Assembly: GCF_000478885.1 (NCBI RefSeq)
Contig: NC_022567.1
Span: 1,178,001-1,242,000, forward strand
Length of the DNA: 64,000 nt
Direction of reading: 5' to 3'
Source: Adlercreutzia equolifaciens DSM 19450
Lineage (GTDB): Bacteria; Actinomycetota; Coriobacteriia; Coriobacteriales; Eggerthellaceae
The position numbers and the translations under genes are program-made. Under the pieces are notes generated by a model, which did no database searches, was not told the origin of the DNA, and saw only the letters and a list, made by a program, of their open reading frames with translations. Positions 16,485-24,163 of this stretch are shown here, piece by piece; position 1 is the first letter of the stretch, and each line of letters begins with the position of its first letter.

Positions 16485-18089
16485 CTATACGATGCCCAGA
16501 TCAAGCGCGTGGTTGACCGCCCTCAAAGCGCGATAGACGCCCGAGAATACGGCTATGCCCGGACCGGGGTATCCTGAAACGAAGGATGCGGCGTTGCATC
16601 CGCTGGCGTAGAGGCCGACAATGGGCCCCTCTTCGCCCAGTACCCGCGCGTGCTCATCGACCATCAAGCCTCCCGCCGTGCTCCACGAGCCAGCGCCGTA
16701 CTTAGCCGCATAGAAGGGAGGTTTGCTGAGGGTGCCCAAGTATTGGTTGGGGACTCCGTCCTGCTGAACGATGTAGAGGGAGGCGACTCCGACGGGAAAG
16801 AGCTCAAAATTGCTCTCGCCTCGATGAAAATCCCGATCAGTACCTGTTTCGCAGAAGCTATTAAAGCGCTCTACCTCTTCAAGGAAGCGGTCTTTGTCGA
16901 TGCCTTCTCCTTCGGCAAGTGCTTCAAGGGATTCGTACTCGGTGAGAAGATCGGGCTTCTGCTCTCCGCCACCGCACGGATAGCCGTACGTTTCGATGAA
17001 TTGGCTGTCGCAGATAAAGGTGGCAGGTGAAACGAGAGACCCTCTTTTGGCTATCTCCATGTTGAAAAGTGCCGTTCCCACATTGTCGTAGCTTCCGCCC
17101 TCGTTCATGAAGCGTCGGCCATTTGAGTTGACGATGATCGAATGTGGACGCGCTCGGTCGTAATTGCGATCCATAGTCGAGATGTTGCCCAGTTCTTCTC
17201 CGCCTCGGCTGCAGAACGCGCTATTGGTGAAGGCGGAGGCCATGTTCATAAGGCGTCCTCCAACGGCGACGCCCATTCGGTGCCCGTCTCCCGTATTGGT
17301 TTGGATGGCCACCGAGTTCACCAACGGCCCGCGCAAATAGGCCCTTCGCATTTCCTCGTTGTGATCGAAGCCGCCGGCAGCGAGAAGGACTCCGCACGTC
17401 GCCTTAACGGCCACTTGCTTTCCGCTGGATATGCCGACAACGTCTGTGACTTCACCCGCGTTGTTTGTCACGAGCTTTATCGCTTCGGTGCCAAACCGAA
17501 AATCGATGTCCAGCGAATCGATGAGAGGGACCATGGATTGCCAGTCCTCAATGGATAGAACTCGATAGCCCCAATGTTCCCAATCGTTGTAATCGCAGAG
17601 ATGCAGGGGATTTGCGATGAGCGGGATTTCGAGACGGTTTAGCAAATAGTCTACAACCGACGGCGTATTCTCGAGAAAGTCCCTGCATATCCCTTCATCC
17701 ATAACTCCGTAGAGATCGGAGCTTCTCATGTATTCCAAGACATCGTCAGGCGCGTCCAGCGCTCGGTCTTCGGTGCTTTGGAGGGGGTTGTTCGGTATCC
17801 ACCAGCCACCGTCGGACAGAAACATGGTTCCCCCGTAATGGCTGTCTTTCTCCATGACGACGACTCGATGACCTTCTTTGGCTGCGGCCATAGCCGCCGG
17901 CAGACTTGTTCCCGCCCCCACGATGACCACCTCGGCCTCGTCGTCCCAGGCGACCTCCCCCGAGGAGGCCAACGGCCTGGGCTCGCTTTCCCGGGAGGGG
18001 GCGCATCCCGCGAGCGCGCCGCCCGCCACCGCCGCTGCCGCCGCCCCGGCGCCCATCAGAAACGACCGCCTCGATTGCATCCGCTCCAT
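16485..18089 (-). CDS. Tat-exported FAD flavoprotein, ketosteroid dehydrogenase/fumarate reductase-like
   Basis: 534 residues. The N-terminus RRSFLMGAGAAAA is a twin-arginine signal with lipobox LAGC (Cys29), predicting a folded, lipid-anchored protein outside the membrane. A Rossmann FAD motif follows at VVIVGAGTSLPAAM, and the FAD-closing motif is GLYASGCNAASF. The segment GYPGPG near the C-terminus matches the Y-P-G-x-G motif in which ketosteroid 1-dehydrogenases carry catalytic Tyr and Gly, rather than the GGIHGENR motif of fumarate reductases. There is no FMN-binding domain, so the electron partner must be separate. ATG 18089 has AAGGAG upstream. Its leader is nearly identical to that of the flavoprotein gene at 19439. 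The adjacent LysR gene is the likely regulator; the substrate is unknown. Confidence 0.8.
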   Translation of the reverse strand: MERMQSRRSFLMGAGAAAAAVAGGALAGCAPSRESEPRPLASSGEVAWDDEAEVVIVGAGTSLPAAMAAAKEGHRVVVMEKDSHYGGTMFLSDGGWWIPNNPLQSTEDRALDAPDDVLEYMRSSDLYGVMDEGICRDFLENTPSVVDYLLNRLEIPLIANPLHLCDYNDWEHWGYRVLSIEDWQSMVPLIDSLDIDFRFGTEAIKLVTNNAGEVTDVVGISSGKQVAVKATCGVLLAAGGFDHNEEMRRAYLRGPLVNSVAIQTNTGDGHRMGVAVGGRLMNMASAFTNSAFCSRGGEELGNISTMDRNYDRARPHSIIVNSNGRRFMNEGGSYDNVGTALFNMEIAKRGSLVSPATFICDSQFIETYGYPCGGGEQKPDLLTEYESLEALAEGEGIDKDRFLEEVERFNSFCETGTDRDFHRGESNFELFPVGVASLYIVQQDGVPNQYLGTLSKPPFYAAKYGAGSWSTAGGLMVDEHARVLGEEGPIVGLYASGCNAASFVSGYPGPGIAVFSGVYRALRAVNHALDLGIV

Positions 18090-18174
18090 ACCTGCTCCTT
18101 TCTCGCGCGCCGCGCTCCCTGCGCGCGGCCAGTACACCGCAGTCTACGCAGGGCGCCCGAGATAGGTCAAACGA
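17926..18174 (-). repeat. Left arm of leader inverted repeat (promoter plus Tat signal)
   Basis: This 249-bp stretch, read on the minus strand, is almost identical to plus-strand 19381-19603. Differences are a 27-base segment at about 18111-18137 absent from the other copy, one base between the ribosome-binding site and the start, and one base plus one substitution in the C tract. It covers promoter, ribosome-binding site, signal peptide and the first codons of the mature protein, and identity stops sharply after GAGGTGGT. Confidence 0.9.
18141..18170 (-). promoter_or_regulatory. Promoter of the 16485-18089 flavoprotein gene
   Basis: On the minus strand TTGACC (18170-18165), 18 bases, then TAGACT (18146-18141). 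The same pair is present in the right arm at 19385-19414. In this copy the leader is 27 bases longer. Confidence 0.5.
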
Positions 18175-18257
18175 CTATGTGGAATAGCAAGATGATGTTT
18201 TGGCATCTTGATCGACGGGGACCCTTTCCGATCGGGAGAGTAAGGTCGTGCGATCGC

Positions 18258-19193
18258 TCATTCCCAGTAGTTTGCAATATGCATTTTGCCAACGACCCCT
18301 CTCAGCGCTTCCAAGAACAGAGGAGTTGCCGGATTGTCATCGTGCTTGCGATAGACCGCCGAGAGAGGTACTGCGAAGGCGCTGTCGGAGAAGGGGACGG
18401 CTCGGTACTCCTCCAAGACGGGAAGGGGCGTCGAGTTTTTTGCGATGCTCGCCGACTGGATAAGCACACCGCTTGCGAATCCGAAATCGTAGAGGCTTTG
18501 AGCATCTTTCCAGGGGAGATTTCGCCAAGTCAACTCCACTCCCCGCGAGTTCAAAAGTTCGGAGACGTATCTGCTGTACTCCGCTACGGCTGGTGCGTCG
18601 ATGGTGAAAATCGTCTCATGCGCTAGGTCGTCGGGAGCAAGAGTTTTTTTGCGCGAGAGGGGGTTGCTCTTTTCCACGATGGCGACAAGAGGCTCGTGGA
18701 AGAGAACTTCCGACATAAGGTCGGTAAGATCTGCGGTCGAGGAAAGATGGACGAGGGCCAGGTCGCTCACCTCCTTGCGCACATCGTCAAGGGGCGAGGA
18801 GACGGTGGTGTCGAGCACCTCGAGCGTGAAAAGTGGAAACCCGGCCTTCATCTGTTTTGCGGCGCTCCTCAATAGGTCGTCGCCGGGCCGATACCCCACA
18901 AACGTATTGGCACGAATCGCGAGCAGCTTCTGCGCCCGGAGGTCACGGATTCTCTGGCACGCGTTCTCGTAATCAATGAGCACTTTTTGGATGTCCTCAA
19001 GGAAAATGGAGCCATAGGGCGTCAGTGTCGTCTCTTTATTGCTGCGGACGAAAAGCTCGACTCCGAGCTGTCTTTCTATGGCGGCGACGTGCTTGCTCAA
19101 GGCAGATTGGGTGAGGCCCAGTTTACTTGCGGCGCGCGAGAAGCTCGCATGCTGAGCGATAGTCGTCAGCTCTCGCATGTGCTCGGTTTCCAT
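18258..19193 (-). CDS. LysR-family transcriptional regulator
   Basis: 311 residues. The N-terminal winged helix is clear: MRELTTIAQHASFSRAASKL, then GLTQSALSKHVAAIERQLGV and LFVRSNKETTLTPYG. The remaining 220 residues form the two-lobed effector domain, which in this family binds a small ligand. It lies between two flavoprotein genes whose leader sequences form an inverted repeat around it, so it probably controls one or both. The usual divergent LysR-target layout holds for the right-hand gene (19439), while the left-hand gene is read in the same direction as the regulator. Confidence 0.9.
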   Translation of the reverse strand: METEHMRELTTIAQHASFSRAASKLGLTQSALSKHVAAIERQLGVELFVRSNKETTLTPYGSIFLEDIQKVLIDYENACQRIRDLRAQKLLAIRANTFVGYRPGDDLLRSAAKQMKAGFPLFTLEVLDTTVSSPLDDVRKEVSDLALVHLSSTADLTDLMSEVLFHEPLVAIVEKSNPLSRKKTLAPDDLAHETIFTIDAPAVAEYSRYVSELLNSRGVELTWRNLPWKDAQSLYDFGFASGVLIQSASIAKNSTPLPVLEEYRAVPFSDSAFAVPLSAVYRKHDDNPATPLFLEALRGVVGKMHIANYWE

Positions 19194-19380
19194 GCAGCCT
19201 CACGATTCCCTTCCTGATCTTTTCCGCAGTATAGCGCAGAAAGGTGCTGCCAAGCAAGCATGGATGGAGCTCTGGCATCATCTGGTTCCGAGGAACGGAA
19301 GCGGGAAGGGGAGGTCTATCAGCGCGTATTCCGTATAGGAAAGCATCTATGGAAATATATCATTCATTTGTTCTGGATGG

Positions 19381-19603
19381 TCGTTTGACCTATCTCGGGC
19401 GCCCTGCGTAGACTGCGGCGCGCGAGAAAGGAGCGGGTATGGAGCGGATGCAATCGAGGCGGTCGTTTCTGATGGGCGCCGGGGCGGCGGCAGCGGCGGT
19501 GGCGGGCGGCGCGCTCGCGGGATGCGCCCCCCTTCCGGGAAAGCGAGCCCAGGCCGTTGGCCTCCTCGGGGGAGGTCGCCTGGGACGACGAGGCCGAGGT
19601 GGT
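19381..19603 (+). repeat. Right arm of leader inverted repeat
   Basis: Mirror of 17926-18174. The 1206-base spacer between the arms holds the whole LysR gene. The arms are about 99% identical outside one 27-base indel, including synonymous and non-coding positions, although the proteins behind them are very different. Confidence 0.9.
19385..19414 (+). promoter_or_regulatory. Promoter of the frameshifted flavoprotein gene
   Basis: TTGACC (19385-19390), 18 bases, TAGACT (19409-19414), placing the start codon 25 bases after the -10. Same elements as in the left arm. Confidence 0.5.
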
Positions 19604-20996
19604 AGTGCTGGGCGCTGGCGGTACGGGTTTGTCTGCAGCATGCGCTGCGGCATCGAGGGGCGCGAAGGTTGCCGTCTTCGAAGCTGATTCTAAGCATGGA
19701 GGAACTACGGCGTTTTCCGACGGCGTGATACAGGCGGCGGGAACTGATGCGCAAAAGCGGTTCACTGATTGCCAGGACGACAGCCCGGACAAGCATGTCG
19801 ATTACTATCTAAAGGCGGCAGAGGGGGTAGCGGAAGAGTACCTGGTAAGAACCCTATGCGAACGAGCTCCCGAGATTATCTCCTGGCTTGAGGGCCTGGG
19901 AATGGAATGGTCGACAGTATGCGGAGGCTATCAGATTCCCTACGAGGCCGCCGAATCGCTCGTTCCTCGTATCCACAAGCCCGATGCGCCCGATGGCATG
20001 GGGGGAGGGGCGTACCTGGTGGATCTGATGTTCACGAATGCGAGAGATCAGGGCGTCGAGTTCAATTTTGATTGCTCTGCGAAAAAACTGATATATGACA
20101 CGGAGAGAGGAGTTTTAGGCGTTCAGGTTGAGCAGGACGGTGCAACGCGCAATATCAAGGCCGAGAGAGGCGTGGTGCTAGCGCTCGGGGGCATGGATCA
20201 CAATATGGAAATGGCGAAGGCCTACAATCCCCAGCAGCTTTGGGATTTGACGACGCAGATCTCGTCGGTCACCCCGTTTTCCGTAGGTGACGGTATTCGC
20301 ATGGGCCAGGAGATAAATGCGGCCCTCGCATCCGTCGGAGGTACGATCGATTTCGACTACCAGACGTTTGCCGGCACCTATGACAGCATCCCCATTATTC
20401 CATGCATCTATGTAAATGGGAACGGTGTCAGATTTGTTGCCGAGGATGCCACCTGCTCTTACATGCTGAGAGCGATTTTCCAACAGGAGATGCAGATCGG
20501 CAAACCTACTTACATGATCATGGACCAGCATATGGTCGAGCTTGGAGTCGGTCCCTGGGCGGAAAGCCCCGATACCGCCGTATCGGAGGGTTCTCTTGTG
20601 AAAGGGGAGACTCTCGACGAGATTGCTCGGCAGATTGATGTCGATCCGGCGTCTCTGAAGAGAACGGTAGAGCGATGGAACGAGAGCGCTCAGGCGGGTT
20701 CAGACGAGTGCTTCGCCCGAATCAACCAGCTTATCGCGTTGGATAAGCCGCCTTACTATGCGAGGAAGAACGTCTTAAACAATCTCGGCTCGCTGGGCGG
20801 CTTGAGGATAAATGAGCAAGCGCAGGTCGTGGATAACAACGGGGACGTGATACCGCGACTCTTTGCCGGTGGGATGAACTCCGGTGGTTGGTATGGGCCC
20901 TATTACCCTGGATCCGGCACCTCTATCGTCGGCGGCCTTGCTTTTGGAAGGATCGCTGGAGAGCAAGCAGCCGACACTGAAGCATGGAGTGCGTGA
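19439..20996 (+). pseudogene. Tat-type FAD flavoprotein split by a +1 frameshift at a C6 tract
   Basis: The ATG at 19439 opens a perfect Tat/lipoprotein signal (RRSFLMGAGAAAA, LAGC), but after GATGCG a run of six C (19527-19532) plus TT puts the frame out by one base. The twin copy at 18089 has C5-T-C3 here, one base shorter. The long mature part then continues in the next frame from about 19557 to 20996 without stops: FAD motif VVVLGAGGTGLSAAC, FAD-closing LFAGGMNSGGWYGP and the ketosteroid-dehydrogenase-like YYPGSG. The body is intact, so the shift is recent, phase-variable, or a sequencing error. As written, no exported full-length protein would be made. Related to the 16485 gene in type but very different in sequence after the leader. 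Confidence 0.8.
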
Positions 20997-21026
20997 GCGA
21001 TCCCGACCCCTCGATAGCCCTCCCTG

Positions 21027-21059
21027 AAGGATCCCTCGCGCAGCGAGGGGATCCTTTTT
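21027..21059 (+). terminator. Terminator after the frameshifted flavoprotein gene
   Basis: AAGGATCCCTCG pairs with CGAGGGGATCCTT (one bulged base), then TTTTT. It lies 31 bases after the stop. Confidence 0.8.
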
Positions 21060-21069
21060 CGTGCAAATT

Positions 21070-21099
21070 GGAGCAGAGGGCGTGCTGGCCCTCTGCTCC
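21070..21099. terminator. Hairpin between convergent genes
   Basis: Perfect 12-bp stem GGAGCAGAGGGC / GCCCTCTGCTCC with a 6-base loop, 27 bases beyond the stop of the minus-strand dimethylargininase-like gene. The tail on the minus strand (AATTTGC) is weak. Confidence 0.55.
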
Positions 21100-21125
21100 T
21101 GAGCGCCATTTTCTATGGCTTGGGC

Positions 21126-21902
21126 CTAGAAGCGCAGCGACAGGCAGGACAGGCCGCCGTCCACCTTGCGGTACTCGGAGGTGTCCACCACAAGCGTCTG
21201 GTAGCCGAGGTCCTGTACCGCTTTCAGCACGGTGGGGTAGCCCTCGGGCACGATGACGGTGCCGTTCACCCAGATGCAGTTGGCGCCGTAGGCCTCGTCC
21301 TCGGGAACGATGACCTTGTTGTACTCGGCGAAGTCGGGCTTTTCGATGAACTCGCCGGAGACGAGCATGTTGCCGTCCTCCAGGTAGTTCACGCCGGTCT
21401 TCAGGTGCAGCACTTCCTCCAGCGGCACCTCGGACCCTTCGAGCCCCCAACCTTCGAGGATCTCGATGAACTGGCGGATGCCCTCCTCGTTGGTGCGGGC
21501 GGAGCGTCCCACGAAGAAGTGATCGCCCACCATCATGACGTCGCCGCCGTCGAGCGTGCCCGGGGCGACGATGTGCTTGACGTGCTCGTCATCGAAGAAC
21601 TGGCGGATGGTCGGCTCGATCTCGTCCTTCTCGCCGTTGCGGGAATCGGCGCCGGGGTTGGTGATGATGGCGCCCATGCGGGTGATGACCGCGGGATCCT
21701 CCACAAAGCACGAGTCCGGGTACTCCTCCAGCGCCGGCAGCTCGGTCACTTCCACACCGCACTGCTTCAGGGCGGCGATGTAGTCGTCGTGCTCCTCCAC
21801 GGCGCGCTCGTAGATGGGTTGTCCCAACTCGGGGGCGCTCGTGATGCCGTTGCACAGAGATTTGCCCGGCTTGCGGACGATGACATTGGTGAACTTGGTC
21901 AT
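21126..21902 (-). CDS. Dimethylarginine dimethylaminohydrolase-like (guanidino-modifying) enzyme
   Basis: 258 residues of the amidinotransferase/arginine deiminase superfamily, closest in size and motifs to DDAH, which splits methylated arginines to citrulline and methylamines. Motifs are YPDSCFVEDPAVI, GTLDGGDVM, the catalytic histidine in LHLKTGVNYLEDGNML, CIWVNGTVIVP, and the catalytic cysteine in GGLSCLSLRF near the C-terminus. ATG 21902 has AAGGAG 6 bases upstream; an upstream frame extension lacks a ribosome-binding site. It is monocistronic and lies just after the end of the minus-strand flavoprotein gene, with an 80-base gap. Whether the true substrate is dimethylarginine, arginine or another guanidine is not decided by the sequence. 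Confidence 0.8.
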   Translation of the reverse strand: MTKFTNVIVRKPGKSLCNGITSAPELGQPIYERAVEEHDDYIAALKQCGVEVTELPALEEYPDSCFVEDPAVITRMGAIITNPGADSRNGEKDEIEPTIRQFFDDEHVKHIVAPGTLDGGDVMMVGDHFFVGRSARTNEEGIRQFIEILEGWGLEGSEVPLEEVLHLKTGVNYLEDGNMLVSGEFIEKPDFAEYNKVIVPEDEAYGANCIWVNGTVIVPEGYPTVLKAVQDLGYQTLVVDTSEYRKVDGGLSCLSLRF

Positions 21903-21980
21903 AGAAGACTCCTTGTCGTCGCGTGCGCGTTTTCGCGTGAGAACAGTGTAGCGCCGACTCGCCGTCAACGGAGGACTTTT

Positions 21981-23909
21981 CTATACTTCCGCAAGAATCT
22001 GCGCCACGGCCAGACCCTCGCCCTGGGTGCCCACACCGCTGCTGCCCACGATGGTCTCACCGACGGCGTAGAGCCCCTCGATGGGCTCGCCCTCTTCCGT
22101 CGTGACGTGGAAGGAGTCGTCGTAGAGCAAGCCGCCCACGGTGATGTGCATGGCCCAGGTGCGCGGCGAGGCGTAGAAGGGCGGGTTCTCGATGGGGCTG
22201 AGGTCGCTGAAGCTCGTGCGGCCGAACGCAGCGTCCACGCCGCTGCGGGCTGCCTCGTTGTAGTCCTCCACGGTCTTCGCCAGGACGGAGCCCTCGCAGC
22301 CGATCTGTGCGGCGAGCTCCTCAATGGTGTCGGCGACATACAGCTGACCCTGATTGATGAGGCTCTCCAGCTTGTGGCCGTAGCGGTTCAGGTCGCCTTC
22401 GACGCGGCAGGTGTCGGCATCGGTGATCATGTACATCATTTGCCCCGGCTGTTCCATGATGTCGGCGGTCATGGAGTAGCGGTCGCGCACCTCGTCCATG
22501 AAGCGGACGCCCTCGCTGTTGATCATCATGCAGTCGATGTCGTCGCCCACCGTCGTCTCGTCGCTGGAGTTCTTGCAGTCGGCCATGGGGAAGGGCATCT
22601 GGTCGTCCATGAGCGCCACGCCGGCGCCCAGGGCCAGGGCCATGTTGATGCCGTCGCCGGTGTGGCCGTAGGTGTTGGTGGTCGGGATGTCGACGCCCTC
22701 CTCGAAGGGCCACATGGTGTTGTACTGGCGAAGCATCTCGGGGCTGCCGGAGAAGCCGCCTGTGGCCAGCACGACGCCCTTTGCGGCGCGCACCTCGTAG
22801 GTGGTGCCGTCCTCGGCCTGGGCCTTGGCTCCCACGACGCGGTCTCCCTCGCAGATGAGCTCGGTGGCCGGGGTGTTCAGCAGAATCTCAACAGGTAGCG
22901 CCTGGTCCTCCACAAGTCCTTGATAATGCTGGAAGTAGCCCTGGCCGCAGCGGCCCTCGGCGGGCGAGGACCAGCGAGGCCACGGATAGCCGACGATGCC
23001 GACGAGCTCCTTGAACGCGAAGCCGTCTTCCACAAGCCAGGCGTCCAAGGCGGCGATGTTCTGGCAGAACAGCACGTTGCCCTCGTAGTCGCCCTCGCCG
23101 GCGATGGTGTACTGGAGCGCCTGCAGCTCGATGCTGTCGAAGCACTTGGTGTTGCCCGCCGCCTGCCAGTTGGCCCACTGGCCGCGGATGAGTTCGAGGG
23201 CCTCGGCCGGCACGACGCCCTCGGCGGCGGCCAGGTCGGCCTCCAGCTGGGCGCGCTGGCTGTCGGTCATCTCCTCGCGCAGGCTGTCGTCGGCCTCGAC
23301 GTACTCGAGGTAGCCGCCGGAGACAAGGGCGTTGCCGCCGATGGAGCAACTCTTCTCCAGCACCACGATGCGCTCCATTCCGAGCTTGGCCGCAGCGATG
23401 GCGCAGGCCATGCCCGAGCCGCCGGCGCCTACCACCAGCAGGTCGGCCTCAAGGGACTCGGTGCCCGTGGAGGCGGTCTTCTGCGGCGCCTCCTTCAGGT
23501 CGGAGGGATTGCCGCCGGCCTGGCGCACGCAGTCTTCGGTAGCGGCCAGGACGGCCATGGACGAGAGGGTGGCGCCGGTGATCGTGTCCACGGCCAGAGA
23601 CTGGTTCTCGACAATGGCCTCGGGCAGCTCGGTGAGCGCGCGGTCGGATATGAAGGCGGTCTCCTCGTGGTCGGTCACCTCGATGTTCTCGATGGCCTCG
23701 TTGGAGAACGTCGCCTGAATGGTGACGGGACCGAACTTGCCCTGGCTGCTCGCGGTGTAGGTGCCCGCCGTGTAGGCGCGGGCCGCACCTTCCGAGGCGG
23801 CTGGCTTTTTCGGCGCGCAGCCGGCCAGGCCGAGCACGGCCACGCCGATGCCGGCGATGGTCGTGCTGCGGATGAACGAGCGACGGGAAAGTTGGGGAAT
23901 TTCGTACAT
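21981..23909 (-). CDS. Tat lipoprotein flavoprotein with FMN-binding and FAD domains
   Basis: 642 residues. Signal: SRRSFIRSTTIAGIG with lipobox LAGC, so Tat-exported and lipid-anchored. Residues about 45-130 are an FMN_bind domain with DTITGATLSSM, the motif where ApbE attaches FMN covalently to a threonine. The FAD domain starts at DLLVVGAGGSGMACAIAAA and ends with GLYAVGETIVGSSG and GTQGEGLAVAQILAEV. Such proteins reduce small substrates outside the cell using electrons relayed through FMN from the membrane. The fumarate-reductase HGENR motif is not present at the C-terminus, so the acceptor is probably not fumarate. ATG 23909 has AGGAGG upstream. It is divergent from the membrane LuxR regulator, its probable controller. 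Confidence 0.85.
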   Translation of the reverse strand: MYEIPQLSRRSFIRSTTIAGIGVAVLGLAGCAPKKPAASEGAARAYTAGTYTASSQGKFGPVTIQATFSNEAIENIEVTDHEETAFISDRALTELPEAIVENQSLAVDTITGATLSSMAVLAATEDCVRQAGGNPSDLKEAPQKTASTGTESLEADLLVVGAGGSGMACAIAAAKLGMERIVVLEKSCSIGGNALVSGGYLEYVEADDSLREEMTDSQRAQLEADLAAAEGVVPAEALELIRGQWANWQAAGNTKCFDSIELQALQYTIAGEGDYEGNVLFCQNIAALDAWLVEDGFAFKELVGIVGYPWPRWSSPAEGRCGQGYFQHYQGLVEDQALPVEILLNTPATELICEGDRVVGAKAQAEDGTTYEVRAAKGVVLATGGFSGSPEMLRQYNTMWPFEEGVDIPTTNTYGHTGDGINMALALGAGVALMDDQMPFPMADCKNSSDETTVGDDIDCMMINSEGVRFMDEVRDRYSMTADIMEQPGQMMYMITDADTCRVEGDLNRYGHKLESLINQGQLYVADTIEELAAQIGCEGSVLAKTVEDYNEAARSGVDAAFGRTSFSDLSPIENPPFYASPRTWAMHITVGGLLYDDSFHVTTEEGEPIEGLYAVGETIVGSSGVGTQGEGLAVAQILAEV

Positions 23910-24163
23910 GGGTTGCTCCTCCTATGGTATTGGGTTCGTCCGGCGCATGGGGAGGGAGCACCGGATCGCATGACAAGGCAAACCCTACCGAAGGGACGCA
24001 CGCTTGCCATCGGCTTAGGGAAAATCAGAGGAGTAACTTTGTAACCCGTCTTATGTAACCCATTATTGATCAGGAGAAACACGTTGCAGTACCTATCGCG
24101 ACCAAGACGATTCTCTCGCATATCGCACTCAACGGGCGCGACTTGGTACGCTACAATGAGGCC

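Noticed and set aside
21120..22898. 592-codon plus-strand frame over the dimethylargininase-like and flavoprotein genes
   Set aside because: The minus strand encodes two recognised enzymes; the plus translation is Val/Asp/His low-complexity.
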